Below, one piece after another: positions 13,601-24,712 of a DNA stretch of 64,000 nucleotides. The DNA is taken from positions 31,946,150 through 32,010,149 of the forward strand of contig CM051514.1 in the NCBI GenBank assembly GCA_028015205.1. The letters run 5' to 3'. This DNA comes from Mytilisepta virgata (Eukaryota > Mollusca > Bivalvia > Mytilida > Mytilidae). Below the pieces are notes generated by a model, which saw only the letters and a list, made by a program, of their open reading frames with translations, did not search any database and was not told the DNA's origin. A program made the translations under genes and the position numbers. Each line of letters begins with the position of its first letter. Positions within the stretch are counted from its first letter, which is position 1.

Positions 13601-15244
13601 AACAATGCTATAGGTTTTGGGATATCTCGCGGTATGTTCTATTTGTCTGTAGTACGATGTAACTGTTGAGATACGCTTTAGTAATTATTGTACTATTTAT
13701 CATTCTCTAGATTTTAGTAACTGGAATTCCCCAGTTTCTTGTTTCTCCTGAATTTTTGGCGATAGACGAAATGCTGCGGTGCAAATGTACAGCTTATTTT
13801 AACACTGGGAAAGAACTGATTCGTAAATAGTAAAACTTTTACAAAACTAATCCTAACTCTAACCCAATGTTTTTATCTTAAACAGACTTACTCTAGTGTT
13901 TAATCTAGATTTTCTAATATTTATGAAAAAATCAGCATAATAATACAAAGCAATAGATGTTGCCTTCCAGTCAGTCAAGACTATTGAAGACCAGTTAATG
14001 ATGTTAAGAATAAATAACATGATGGTTAACCTTACCCATGTTACCATTGCATTTTTTAACTGACCTTGTCTTGTCCGATTTTGATTGACTACATGTCTTT
14101 ATTCCACATTAGTATCTTGAATTCGTTTGAAAATATGGTGATGTAGAAGATCAATTAACGACATAAAAGATATCAAGAAAGGTCAACAATGACATATAAA
14201 TCAATTAACGCAGACAAACATGACAAAAAATGTTTAAAAAGACCATAATGGCTGTAAAGATAAAACATGGAATACTGCTGTTTTAAACACTACCCTGAAT
14301 ACTGTTGAAACACTGTCTGGTTGTCGATCACCGTAATAATTTATTTGAACTTTTAAAAATTACTTTTGATTCGGCAGCTTTTGTAATAAGCTTAACTTGT
14401 GGTGGTAATCCAGAAAGGCACTTCCTACGCGAAACATGTAGGATCCTTGTCTATAATCTTTTAACCTGGTGTTAAAATGACTCAATGTAATGACCTTTAC
14501 CGTGGATGATTTCATAGTCATGATGCGTTATTGCTCTTTGATATTTTAATGTGCATCACTATAAATGTAATCATGAAATGTATTAAATGTGCATGATTGA
14601 CAAATAATTGTCTTGAAATGGATAAAAACTAAAACATAAAAATATGAGAACTATATCCAGACATTGTGACGATAATTGTTTAGACTTAAGAAATTAAACT
14701 GTCATGTATGGACAATGGAAAAATATCAAACCTACATGTATAGGTAATAGATACAGACAAGAAATTAAAATGGATTTTCGTAATATATAAAAAATAATTT
14801 AATCACATAAAACTAAGGCAATGAAAACTATATGGACTATTCGGTATATACCTAGAATCGGTTGATTTTAATAAAACATCATTGTTTATTAACTGTATTT
14901 TTTCGCTTGTGATGCAAATGTGAACATTTCGTTGAGAAATTAAGCCAAATGTTAATTTAGTGACAAATGTTAACATTTTCTACGTAAAACGTTGTATGAA
15001 GAAATTATCAATATCACTGAGTCATACCGCTGATGGTGGACTGGAAATCCCCTAAGGTATCACCAGCTAAATTGCTGGTACATGTACAGTGATAGTGTTA
15101 AAACAATGTTATATTTTGTGAATCTAGGGAGTACCTGGGTCGTACTTATCTCTGTTCTTAGTGGGTTTTAGCTTTACTCTTCATCATTTTGGAATTTTTT
15201 AATTTGCTTTTCAACGTGCTAGATTCTTGTATAGTTCTCTAAAT
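10635..15244. other. Non-coding, nothing firmly recognised
   Basis: A long AT-rich stretch. The less AT-rich part at about 12650-13060 has the look of a dispersed-element tail (T-rich, with two similar CCTTACTTTG.TGTG segments), but no second copy is in this window. The minus frame at 13859-14047 is hydrophobic and runs into GTAAGT, yet in a different phase from the other exon candidates and with a poor acceptor. Confidence 0.3.
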
Positions 15245-15628
15245 TTAAGGATGTTCGCTGGTCATGTTATTGAATTTCTGTTAGATGTTCAGAATCATCT
15301 GATTTTATCCATTTAAATGCCATAAATTTTTTTTCCCGCTAACACCCATTTTCTTTTCATAAATCTTGCATGCAGAATAATAAGCCATTTGTAAAAATCT
15401 TATAAAATCATTTTTATTATTTAATAGTTTTTGAGAAATAAAATAAAGCTATGTACAATCAAGAGAGCATATTTTTCCCGGCAAATTTTCAACGGCTTAT
15501 ATCTCGAAAACAAGCTCACGGACCTATAATTTTTTTCGTTCTTTTAGTTCCTTTATTAATTCACTATCAATATGTACCAGTGTTATGAAAAAAATGTTAT
15601 TTTGAAACTGAGCAGCGAACATCCTTAA
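15245..15628. mobile_element. MITE with TTAA ends, about 384 bp
   Basis: The two ends are TTAAGGATGTTCGCTG and CAGCGAACATCCTTAA, a perfect 16-bp inverted match that includes TTAA on each side. If TTAA is the target duplication, the terminal repeat is GGATGTTCGCTG and the element is a non-coding piggyBac-like or Kolobok-like MITE. The interior is AT-rich and has no coding frame. Confidence 0.8.
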
Positions 15629-16929
15629 GGCTTGTGGAAAATACCCCCAGGAAAAAGCAAACAGACATAATTATTCCAGCATTCAATGAAATACAAAATA
15701 CACATTATAAAAAGTCGGTAAACATGTGTTTTTCAAAAGTTTGGACATTTAGTTACACGTGGGAAAAACAATCTTCAGTAAAATCCATTACAATGTTATC
15801 GAAAACGGAAGACCACTAATTAAATTACCTAGAACTTGCTGTAATAATTTTTATGCTAGACCATGGGAACGTCTACAATTAAACGATTTTATCAGTCACC
15901 TGTGTATTGCAAACATTGTGTATTGTGTTTCTTTTACAATGTCATGGATAAATGACTATTGAGATGTTGCTGTATGGTTCTTAAAACTGACACGCAAGTA
16001 AATTTGTTTCCGACAGCAAATTTATAAATTTTTGTGTGGTTCAAACATTAGTATTATTTTCATATGAAAAATGTTCATTTATAAATTGCCTACGTACTTT
16101 ACGTGTTTATTGTATTTTTCAAATAGAATAATAAATTTATTTGAACGTTATAAAGGTATTATTAAATTATTCTAAAGAATTTAAATATTCACCATTTTGT
16201 ATACAGTAATATATATATTTCTCGTGTAATAAAATATAAATTTGTAAAGCACTTTATACAGAACTGTTAAAAATGAGACTATGGGGGATTCTCATTATTG
16301 AAGCTAGACATCATTGATCTACAAATTAATAAAACAATGTTTGTATATAGTGTCAGAAATATGATACACTATATTACCTCAGCATATTTCATTCTTTAGG
16401 TATGGATTGATAAATGTTATATTTGCAGAACAAAGTTACAGCGGATAGAAGACTGATATATGAAATGTAAGTAGTTAATGGTATATGCATAGCAGATAGA
16501 TAATAAGTTAAACATTTACCACTATAATGCAACTAAATAGTAGCATTATTAAGTGTCCTGAATCATTATAATAACCAAATTGTTTTCTTACAAAGAGTTT
16601 TTCAGTATCACAATATGCATCCTTATCCACAATGTAAGTCAATTTTTGGAAATATGAAATCATAAAAGTATGACGAGCAAAATTCCAGACGAACATAAAT
16701 GAAATCTTAATTTCTTTGCATAACAGTGTTAAAAACAAGCTTGTAGTGAATTTAAATTTATTGCAAACTTTATAGACAAGTATTCAAAAATAGTTCACAT
16801 GATTTTAATTGCTACATGTATCATATGTTTTGACCTGATTGCCTTATCTGACCTATATGTAGCTGACAGCTTAAACCAGTAACTGCCTTTAGTAGGATAG
16901 TTTCACTAAAACATTATTCATGGGAAGTT
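15629..16929. other. Non-coding; one weak exon-like frame
   Basis: AT-rich. The minus frame at 16508-16738 runs into GTAAAT but in a phase that does not fit the neighbouring exon candidates; not called. Confidence 0.3.
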
Positions 16930-17925
16930 TGCTAACAATTGTACAATGTCTGGGCACAGAACTCTTCTAAGCCCACACAAGGGCAGTTTTCCACTATGAT
17001 TCTGACAAAAAGTATTCTGAAGATGAAATTACAAACATGTTAGATTTCTCATAGACAACATATTCGTTGAATTTGGCGGTCTAATTTTTCAACAAACAAT
17101 CAGCATTCCAATGGGAACTAACTGTGCTCCTCTCCTCGCCGATCTGTTTCTGTACTCATATGAAGCGGACTTTTCATACGTGAAAACAAAAAGAAACTAG
17201 CCCAATCCATTATTTTCACCTTTCGTAATATAGATGATATGTTGTCGTTAAATAACGACAAATTCCAAGACTTTCTACATCTTATCTACCCCAGTGAGCT
17301 TGAAATTAAGGATACTACAGATACATCAAAGTCCGCTTTATATTTGGATTTGTTTCTTGAAATAGACTATGAGGGACATTTGAAGACAAAACTTTATGAC
17401 AAACGTGACGACTTCAACTTTCGTTTGTTAATTTTCCCTTCATATGGCGTCTTCGTTTCTCAGCTTATCCGATTTTCAAGGGACATGCGTGAGATACCCT
17501 GACTTTCGACAAAGAGGATTATTGCTGTCACAAAAGCCTCTTAACGAGGGTTTTATCAGGGAAATTTTATGGTCGTCATCACGAATTGATTGACCATTAC
17601 AGTGTTCCAATATCTAAGATATTTCATGTGCCTCCACCGATTTGTGACTTCTCCCGGATTGATATTGTTGAACTTCACGATGGATTCCGTATACGGAGCA
17701 GGAACTGCTTACCCTTCCGGAACACCTGGTTCACTCCTGGTTTTTATAGGAGTTCATGTTTTTCATTGTTTTTTAATTTTTCTGTGTTTATTTGTTGTGC
17801 GTGTGGTTGTTCATTTGTCTTCCTGGGTTTGTGTGTCCAATGGATTACGTTTCTTTCATTGCTCCTTAGGTATATTTGTCCTTTTTTTGCTGCTTAGAAA
17901 AGTCTTTCTACTATAGAATAATTCC
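16930..17925 (+). pseudogene. Penelope-like reverse transcriptase relic, 3' half
   Basis: A broken copy of the C-terminal part of a reverse transcriptase that I assign tentatively to the Penelope-like type. Visible in order: a finger/palm segment with FQQTISIPMGTNCAPLLADL and LYSYEADF (17090-17170), the catalytic-site region RNIDDMLSLNNDKF (about 17225-17275, where the usual aromatic residue before IDD is changed), then YLDLFLEID, KLYDKRDDF, YGVFVSQLIRFSRD and PDFRQRGLL, followed by a T-rich 3' tail from about 17690 (TGCTTACCCTTCCGG). Several frame changes occur (near 17050, 17180, 17425 and 17500), so it is inactive. No GIY-YIG endonuclease is visible. The same family recurs at 5179-5506, 31389-31910 and 49960-51370 with 62318-62740. 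Confidence 0.75.
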
Positions 17926-18667
17926 TAAACTAAATAGTTACTGACTACAGCTCCTAGAGAACATGGTACTTTCCACAAACTTTCGTACGACTAAGATATG
18001 TCATAAGTGTGACCTGGTTTCCGGTTTTCAGTGTTTTTGTTCTATTGATGTCCCGGGACATGTCTAGTTCGTAGTCGCACGAATGCTTGTTAAGTTAGGT
18101 ATATGTAATGACATTCTAATAAGATAACGCTTGGACCAATGCGGATCAAATTGAAGGTAACTATTAAAAGTGCCTAAAGTTTTTTTTTCAGGCAAATTTA
18201 TAGTTATGGACCCATCGCCATCCCTGGACTTGCATAAATAGAACCGATATTTATTCAGTGACTACAATAACAAAATATCGTTTAGTACCAAGTAGCTGCC
18301 ACTGGACATCAAACAACAATTCATCCATCCATCCATTTAGTACGAAGTTTGACACAAAAGGTCAGCAATTCATTCAATGTGTGCAAGTTGTTGCAATTGC
18401 ATTTGAACAAAACATTATCAAATATTTTATTTTCTATTTATTCAGGTCAAAGAAATGTAGATAATTTGTATTATCAAGTTAGATGCTATATACAATGGAC
18501 TTATTACATGTAACGGTAAAATATTGTATGACAAATTAATGTTTATTGCACATTGTAATGAAGGAATTTGAGATGTGATTTCTTACAGTATGTTTAGTAC
18601 ATCTTTACATCTTTGTTAATAACTAAAAGAGAAAATGATCATTTCGTTCAGTCATATTATTAACTAT
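17926..18667. other. Non-coding, nothing recognised
   Basis: AT-rich flank of the retroelement relic. The frame at 18258-18464 has no support. Confidence 0.3.
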
Positions 18668-18835
18668 TTATTGATTTAGGTAATAAAAGAAGTAGGTTAT
18701 TCATAGTTACAATAATTTGCAGCTATATATAGACAAAATAAAATGTCAAAAAATAGATTTCAGGACAAAATAGCTATTTATGGTCACAATTTATCTTTTT
18801 AGACGTACTATGTTAAGGAAAGATACGTATGTGCT
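18668..18835. repeat. Direct duplicate, copy 1 (about 170 bp)
   Basis: Begins TATTGATTTAGGTAATAAA and continues through CAAAATGTCAAAA-type and TAGCTATTT.TGGT text to ATCTTTTT. It matches 20158-20325 in the same order with scattered substitutions, about 1.49 kb apart. Confidence 0.8.
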
Positions 18836-20157
18836 TGCGTTGTTGCGATTATTGGTACTTTGTACAGCTTAAACGTGTATTCTGTGAATAATAATTCTTC
18901 TAATTTTTCATTACACTAATGCTACTGTTTAAAACATGCATATATATATATAAAAGTTATTATACTAATTCATTGGAGAGCAAATTAAAACAAATCCAAT
19001 ATGACCATAATGTTAAAGCCAAAACCATCTGACGAGAGAGGTATGCATCACCGAGATTCTCTAGTTTTCACAAGAATTATCCTTTTTTAACATTAAATGT
19101 GAATTTGGGTTTGTATCGAAGAATTAACAACAGAGTTTCTGATACCCCTGGGACGTACAATTGTTGAATATACAAATATGCAACTATATACATGAAAATG
19201 GAAAGATCATCAAAGTAGAAAATGAATTGATAAACAGGAAAACGATAGTGCAAAACTTCATATTGATTTAAGATTACTGCTGGAGTGGACGTCTACCGCT
19301 GGCCTAAGGTCCAAGAAATGTATGGTAGGTGGTAATGTCTATAATTCTTGGAAAAAAGATGCAAGCCGATAAGATGGGATAAATCGATTTAACACTGAAA
19401 TGATATACAAGAAAAATAAATAACACTTTCTTTACTACATTTTTATCTTTAAAGTCTCCGAAGGCCTGCAGTGGTGATTTAAATATTAAACCCTACAAAA
19501 ATATTAAGACGGCCAATACATTGCGTTCATATTTTACAAACATATATTTAGAAAGATATTTCAGATCATTTTGATTAAAACAACTATTAAATGTTTTCGG
19601 TAGAATGATTATGATTGCTGTGACATTCCTAAATAACACTGCCTAATGCAGTTTTTAATATGTAATCTTTAGAGGCTTCCAGAAACTAGGAAGATGAAAT
19701 AGACGCATATATCCTAATATAATTAAAACTGAATGTGCCCTTACGTCTCCGGCTATGTGATAACAAAACTTGTGTCTGATCATGAATACCTAGCAGTTAG
19801 CACATCTTTTTAGAAATGATCTTACACATATCTTGAATTTCGGGCTTCGTTAGATTGTCGGCCAAATTTGAAGTATTTGTTGATTAAACCTGAGGCTGTG
19901 TCAACGATTTAAGGTCTTATAAGTTCAAATTTTATATCGGGCGAAATTCTTGCCACGTACCTACTAACTTCCTTAGCCCTGCATCATGTATTCAGCTCAA
20001 TCACATTCGTTCATTTTGTAACCATGTAGATGGTTAGAAGAAAGAATATGAATTGTGCGTTAACTTGTTAAGAATGCTCAGTATATCTATACATATTTTG
20101 TTTATAACAGATTTCCATATTTCAATATATCCATTTGTTTGTCATCAATATTAGGAA
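18836..20157. other. Non-coding between the two duplicates
   Basis: AT-rich. Around 19600-19630 the text GATTATGATTGCTGTGACATTC resembles 34315-34345, suggesting old shared repeat material. Confidence 0.3.
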
Positions 20158-20325
20158 TTTATTGATTTAGGTAATAAATGAAATATGTTATTTATAGTAC
20201 ATTCAATAGTTTATAGTTATATATAGAGGAAACAAAATGTCAAAAATAGATTCCAGGACAGAGTAGCTATTTCTGGTTACAAATTATCTTTTTGAACGTT
20301 ATGTGTAAAGGCAAAAGATGTACGT
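20158..20325. repeat. Direct duplicate, copy 2 (about 170 bp)
   Basis: Second copy of the segment at 18668-18835 in the same orientation, with several substitutions and small indels. Confidence 0.8.
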
Positions 20326-20439
20326 ATATATTTGTTCTATATTAAAAGGATTTGTATGTGGGATAAATGTGGGATAGTTCAATTATGTTGGATGTCGTAA
20401 GAATTCTGTTTGTTAGTGTTCGTTTTTCGTTTTTTTATT

Positions 20440-20782
20440 GATGCACGTTCTTATTCATAAATGTAACCCAAAGGACATCGAAACGACAAGACAGTGAGAG
20501 AAGTCCACAAGACCGAAATCAAAAGGCAAACCAAACTTTTGAAAATGCAACATAACAAATACCACAAGGATGCATGTATAACAAATAGAAAACAAATGAC
20601 AATTAAAACAAAACAAGAACAAAACAGCACAGAAACACTAACATTAACTATGCACATCTCTAAAAAAAAAAAACAAACTGCAGTGAACATCAGGCTCTCC
20701 GGAAGGATTAACATGTCCTGCACCTTAAATCTGCCAGTGAGTAATATCCCGTGAAGTGTCACGAGAAAGATATAATTTAAAA
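20440..20782 (-). repeat. Probable dispersed-element tail, unassigned
   Basis: On the minus strand this is T-rich with CTTCCGGAGAGCCTGATG and a long pyrimidine-rich stretch, similar in style to the 3' tails of the retroelements at 17.7 and 31.7 kb (CTTCCGGAGCACCTGG). Frames exist on both strands (114 and 86 codons) but look like by-products of biased composition. Confidence 0.35.
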
Positions 20783-21072
20783 TAAAGATATTCAAATGCA
20801 GAATTCTTTTAAATACATGTATTCATGTTTTTTTTAAATGATTCGGTCAAAACATTAATATGGCCTGATAAACGAATACAAAAAGTGATCAGAGAATTGA
20901 TAATAGCTTACAAAGGGATAATTGTGACCTAATATAGCGTCGATATATTTTAATAAAAATCTATGAAATAATATATGAAAAGTTGAAATAAATATTTCAT
21001 ATCATAATGATGTTAACTTCTGATAAGAAAATGATGCCAGACGAACTATGACTGTTGCTAATAAAACCGTCT
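20783..21072 (-). repeat. Inverted copy of the Y segment
   Basis: Read on the minus strand, this segment matches 24435-24715 and 27240-27517, for example CGAACTATGACTGTTGCTAA at one end and ATTCAAAT...GAATTC at the other. It lies in inverted orientation about 0.8 kb before the tandem array and is more diverged than the array copies are from each other. Confidence 0.8.
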
Positions 21073-21890
21073 ATTACAGTTTTTGATAGTCATGTATGTT
21101 CAATCTTCAGAGATTTTCGGAAAAAAAGAATATATAATAAAATCACATATACTTATGTAATAAAACTCAAATTTGCCGGATTTATTATAAAAATGTTACT
21201 AATATATAATCACGAACATTTTATACACATGTATATGTTTTTGTAAGTTATCGAACATACAGTTGTTTATATAATGAGCGCTTTGTTGTTTATATGTGTT
21301 TTTTATCTGTTAGATTTGCATTGTAAGATTATGGGTAAACAATAACATTAGATTTTTTTGTCTGTAATTGTATGCAATTTTGTGATTGGCTTGAAACTTT
21401 TCATTAATAACACAGATATATATTTCCCAGTAACTTGTGCTAGCGGCAGTCAAAAACGTTCGGTGAATTTAAATTTGTCTCCAAGCCATCACTGTGTCTT
21501 TGAAAACAGCAATAAACGGTCAAGAGTTAATCGACACTATCCAGTCTTGTATATTAATTTATACGTGGACTATGACATGATCTACATTTTTCTTAAGATT
21601 CAAACATCAATATTTTTAAACAAATCCGTATAAGTCTTGTGCGGTGTGTATTTTTCATTTTGATTTGTCGACAACGTGAGGTCGGGGATCTTTAATTTTC
21701 CGATACATGATGTTCAGTGTATGAACAGCGTATTTCAGCCAGTAAAAGAGTGCCAATTTAAAACGTTCATTTCTTTATTATATTGCCAAAAAAGTGTAGT
21801 TATCATAGAATTATAAGTAATAAGAGTTGTTTTTTCCGCAATTAATCGGTGTATAAACTCGACCAGGTCACTCCTAATCGTAACATAAAG
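21073..21890. other. Non-coding flank of the tandem array
   Basis: No supported gene. The frame at 21358-21633 (91 codons) has no recognised motif or splice context. Confidence 0.3.
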
Positions 21891-24712
21891 TCCTTCGGAC
21901 TTTATTCAGTTTATGAGTGAACTGGTCTCCTTTATAAACAGACAAATTGCTTCAAAACAACTCCTATTCCTATTATAAACTTTGCCTTCATCCTTCTCTT
22001 TATCCTCCCAACTAGAATATACTAGTTATTTTATACTTTTAAATATTAAAAATCTTCTAGTCATTAAGAACAAGAAGGTCGATTACGAAACGGAACTATA
22101 TTACGTAATTTTGTATTAACATTTGTATAAGAAGCGTTCTAATACCGTATTGACATTAATACCTTATTCAGTATATAAAGGTCATAGCAAAGGTACCGTA
22201 CTCCATGTTGCATTCAATAGGGGAAGTCTACAATAACCGACGAAACCGAAAAGAAGCTCAAACGTATTAACCAGCGGAACAACTGGAAAACAACTATAAT
22301 AATAAACCTTATTAAGTATCTAAGGACTGTAGTGAGTCTGCAAGTCATAAAAATTAATTTTTATCACTACACAACTGAAGCATTCAATTGATTTAAGAAA
22401 TTTTCAAATGAAACAACTGTTTCAGACAATTTTATCAATGGTAGCATACATTTACACAACTTAAAGACTATTGCAAAGCAGACTATTTCACCCTATCACA
22501 GGATTTTTTGTGATTTATTATTCTTTACTGTTCAATATCGTTATTGGATTTTTATCCACGCACTTTCGAACAAACTTCAGTTAAAGTGCAATTGTTTCCG
22601 TCTGTCTGTCCATCCGTCGTACTTTCCTGCTTCAGTTTAAGATTTTCTATATAGAATGGTTGCATGCCACCTATAGAAAGGCTCGTAGTGGTCGAACTTT
22701 GAAAATTGTCAATTTAAGCTCGTGACGTAAAATCCTCTTTCATTTTTCAATATATGCATTTTATTTCTATAAATATTGTCGTGCACCATATGCAGATACG
22801 TAATAAGGTTTTACATGTTAATTTCCTGAACCTGGGGCGTAAAGGGGTTCAATTTCGAAAATTTTCAATTTGAGATTGTGACGTAAATTTACTTTCCTTT
22901 TTCGATTCATGCGTTTTCTTTCCATAATGTAGTGTCGCTCACGATATGTAGATGTGAATTAAGGTTTTAGAATTTTAATGTTCTAACTTTTGGGACCACA
23001 GGAGTCGAATTACAAAAATTCTCAATTTAAACTTTTGACGTAAATTCCTCTTTCATTTTATGCATTTTATTTCTATACAGTATTGCCATGCACCCTATTT
23101 AGTGGTTTAATTTCTTCATGCTTACATAATATCTGTAAATTGGCTATAAGGTTTTTAATTTTTTAATTTGGGTAAGTGTCCCAAACTAATTTTGGGGAAT
23201 GCCTTTGTCACCGTCGATATGGCAGTAGCTTTCTAGTTTGTGTTTTTATTTCACTCATCGATATTTCTTGAAGTCCATTTGAGATGTGTCCATGTAAAAA
23301 AAGAACATATAAATAACAATGAATAAGTTTAGAAAAGGATACAGAAAGAAGATTCAGCTTACGAAATGTATGTGGCTATCGGTAAATAGCCAATAAATGT
23401 AAGTATCATCTATTATTTTAAGTCTAAGCTAGGTGCCATGTCGATCTGACTTTAAATCTTTTTGAAGTCGAAGCTAGGTCCATGTGTCAATCGGACTTTA
23501 TGGCTTGAATTTTTGGATCGTTGTTGAATATTGAATATTATGTCGAAACTTTCAAGATAAAACAACAACAAAAACTGTAGAACCCTTATTTTCTATTATG
23601 ATCCAGTATTGCATGGGTTAATATCTCGTGTATATTGACAACACACCCTTCTGTCTATTGTTCTTAGCTACATGTAATATTTTAGATTCAAGATAGCAAC
23701 CTGAACCTTATCAAGTCATAATTAAACTCAACTTCCAATTCGCTGCTAAAGAACTATACATGAAGGCAATCCGATCAAAAGAGAAAACTATAGAACGTTA
23801 ATTCTATTGCAAAACATTAGTGTTCTTCAAAGCGTTAATCTTTAGTAAAGTAATACGATACTGAAGTTTCAATTCATCAATGTACGGTGAATTACTCTAT
23901 TCCGAGGAACAGTCAAAAACACAGGAACCTAAGCAATATTAAAAAATCTCCTAGAGTGATTGATTGTCCTCTGATGTCCATTGGCCATGAAAGGTTTAAA
24001 CAGAATTCTTAGGTCAACATTAACTTCATTGTAACTTAATTTTAGTTTGAGTCTACATAGAAACGCAGAAAATTTTTTTTCTCGATAATTTATAAAACTT
24101 GCATACACATATACTTACGGAAGCGTATTAGGGACCTTGCAAATTTACTATGTTGCAGTCAATTTGGCTGATTTTTCTATAGGGTTCTATGTTAAACTAA
24201 GTTCAGCTATGGCAGTCATCTTGGTTGACAGTCCAGTTCAATGGAAACATTTCTAAAAAAGAACCATCTAAGGACCATTACTGGTAAGTTTTGTTTATAT
24301 ACCGACTAATTGTAATAAATCTGGCAAATGTGAGTTTTATTACATAAGAATATATAATTTTATTATATATTCTTTTTTACCTGAAAATCTCGGAAGATTA
24401 AACATACATGTATATCAAAAACTAGAATAGACAGCGTTATTAGCAACAGTCATAGTTCGCCCGGCATTATTTTCTTATCAGAAGTTAACATCATTATGAT
24501 ATGAAATTTCTATTTCAACTTTTCATATATGTTTTCATAAATTTTTATTAAAATATGTCGACGCTATATTAGGTCACATTGACCCCTTTGTCAGTTATTT
24601 TCAATTCTCTCATCACTATGTTTTTATTCCTTTATCAGGCTATACTAATTTTTTGACCAGACCATTTAAAAACATGAATACATTTTATTTAAAGGAATTC
24701 TAAATTTGAATA
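21891..24712 (+). repeat. Tandem array copy 1 (X plus Y, 2822 bp)
   Basis: Starts at TCCTTCGGACTTTATTCAG. The X part (to about 24117) contains a GTCTGTCTGTCCATCCGTC run and several similar sub-blocks of the form GTCAATTTAAGCTCGTGACGTAAA, CAATTTGAGATTGTGACGTAAA and CAATTTAAACTTTTGACGTAAA. The Y part (about 24118-24712) contains the text GTCAATTTGGCTGATTTTTC that recurs at the right edge of the window. Near-identical to copy 2. Confidence 0.95.

Noticed and set aside
13859..14047. Hydrophobic minus frame running into GTAAGT
   Set aside because: The donor is good but the phase differs from the other candidate exons and the acceptor is poor; kept as uncertain only.
16508..16738. 76-codon minus frame ending at GTAAAT
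   Set aside because: The only donor phase is 0, not 1 as in the neighbouring exons, the acceptor is weak, and no domain is visible.
20494..20754. 86-codon plus frame rich in Lys/Gln/Thr
   Set aside because: It is the complement of a T-rich repeat tail and has biased composition; no motif.
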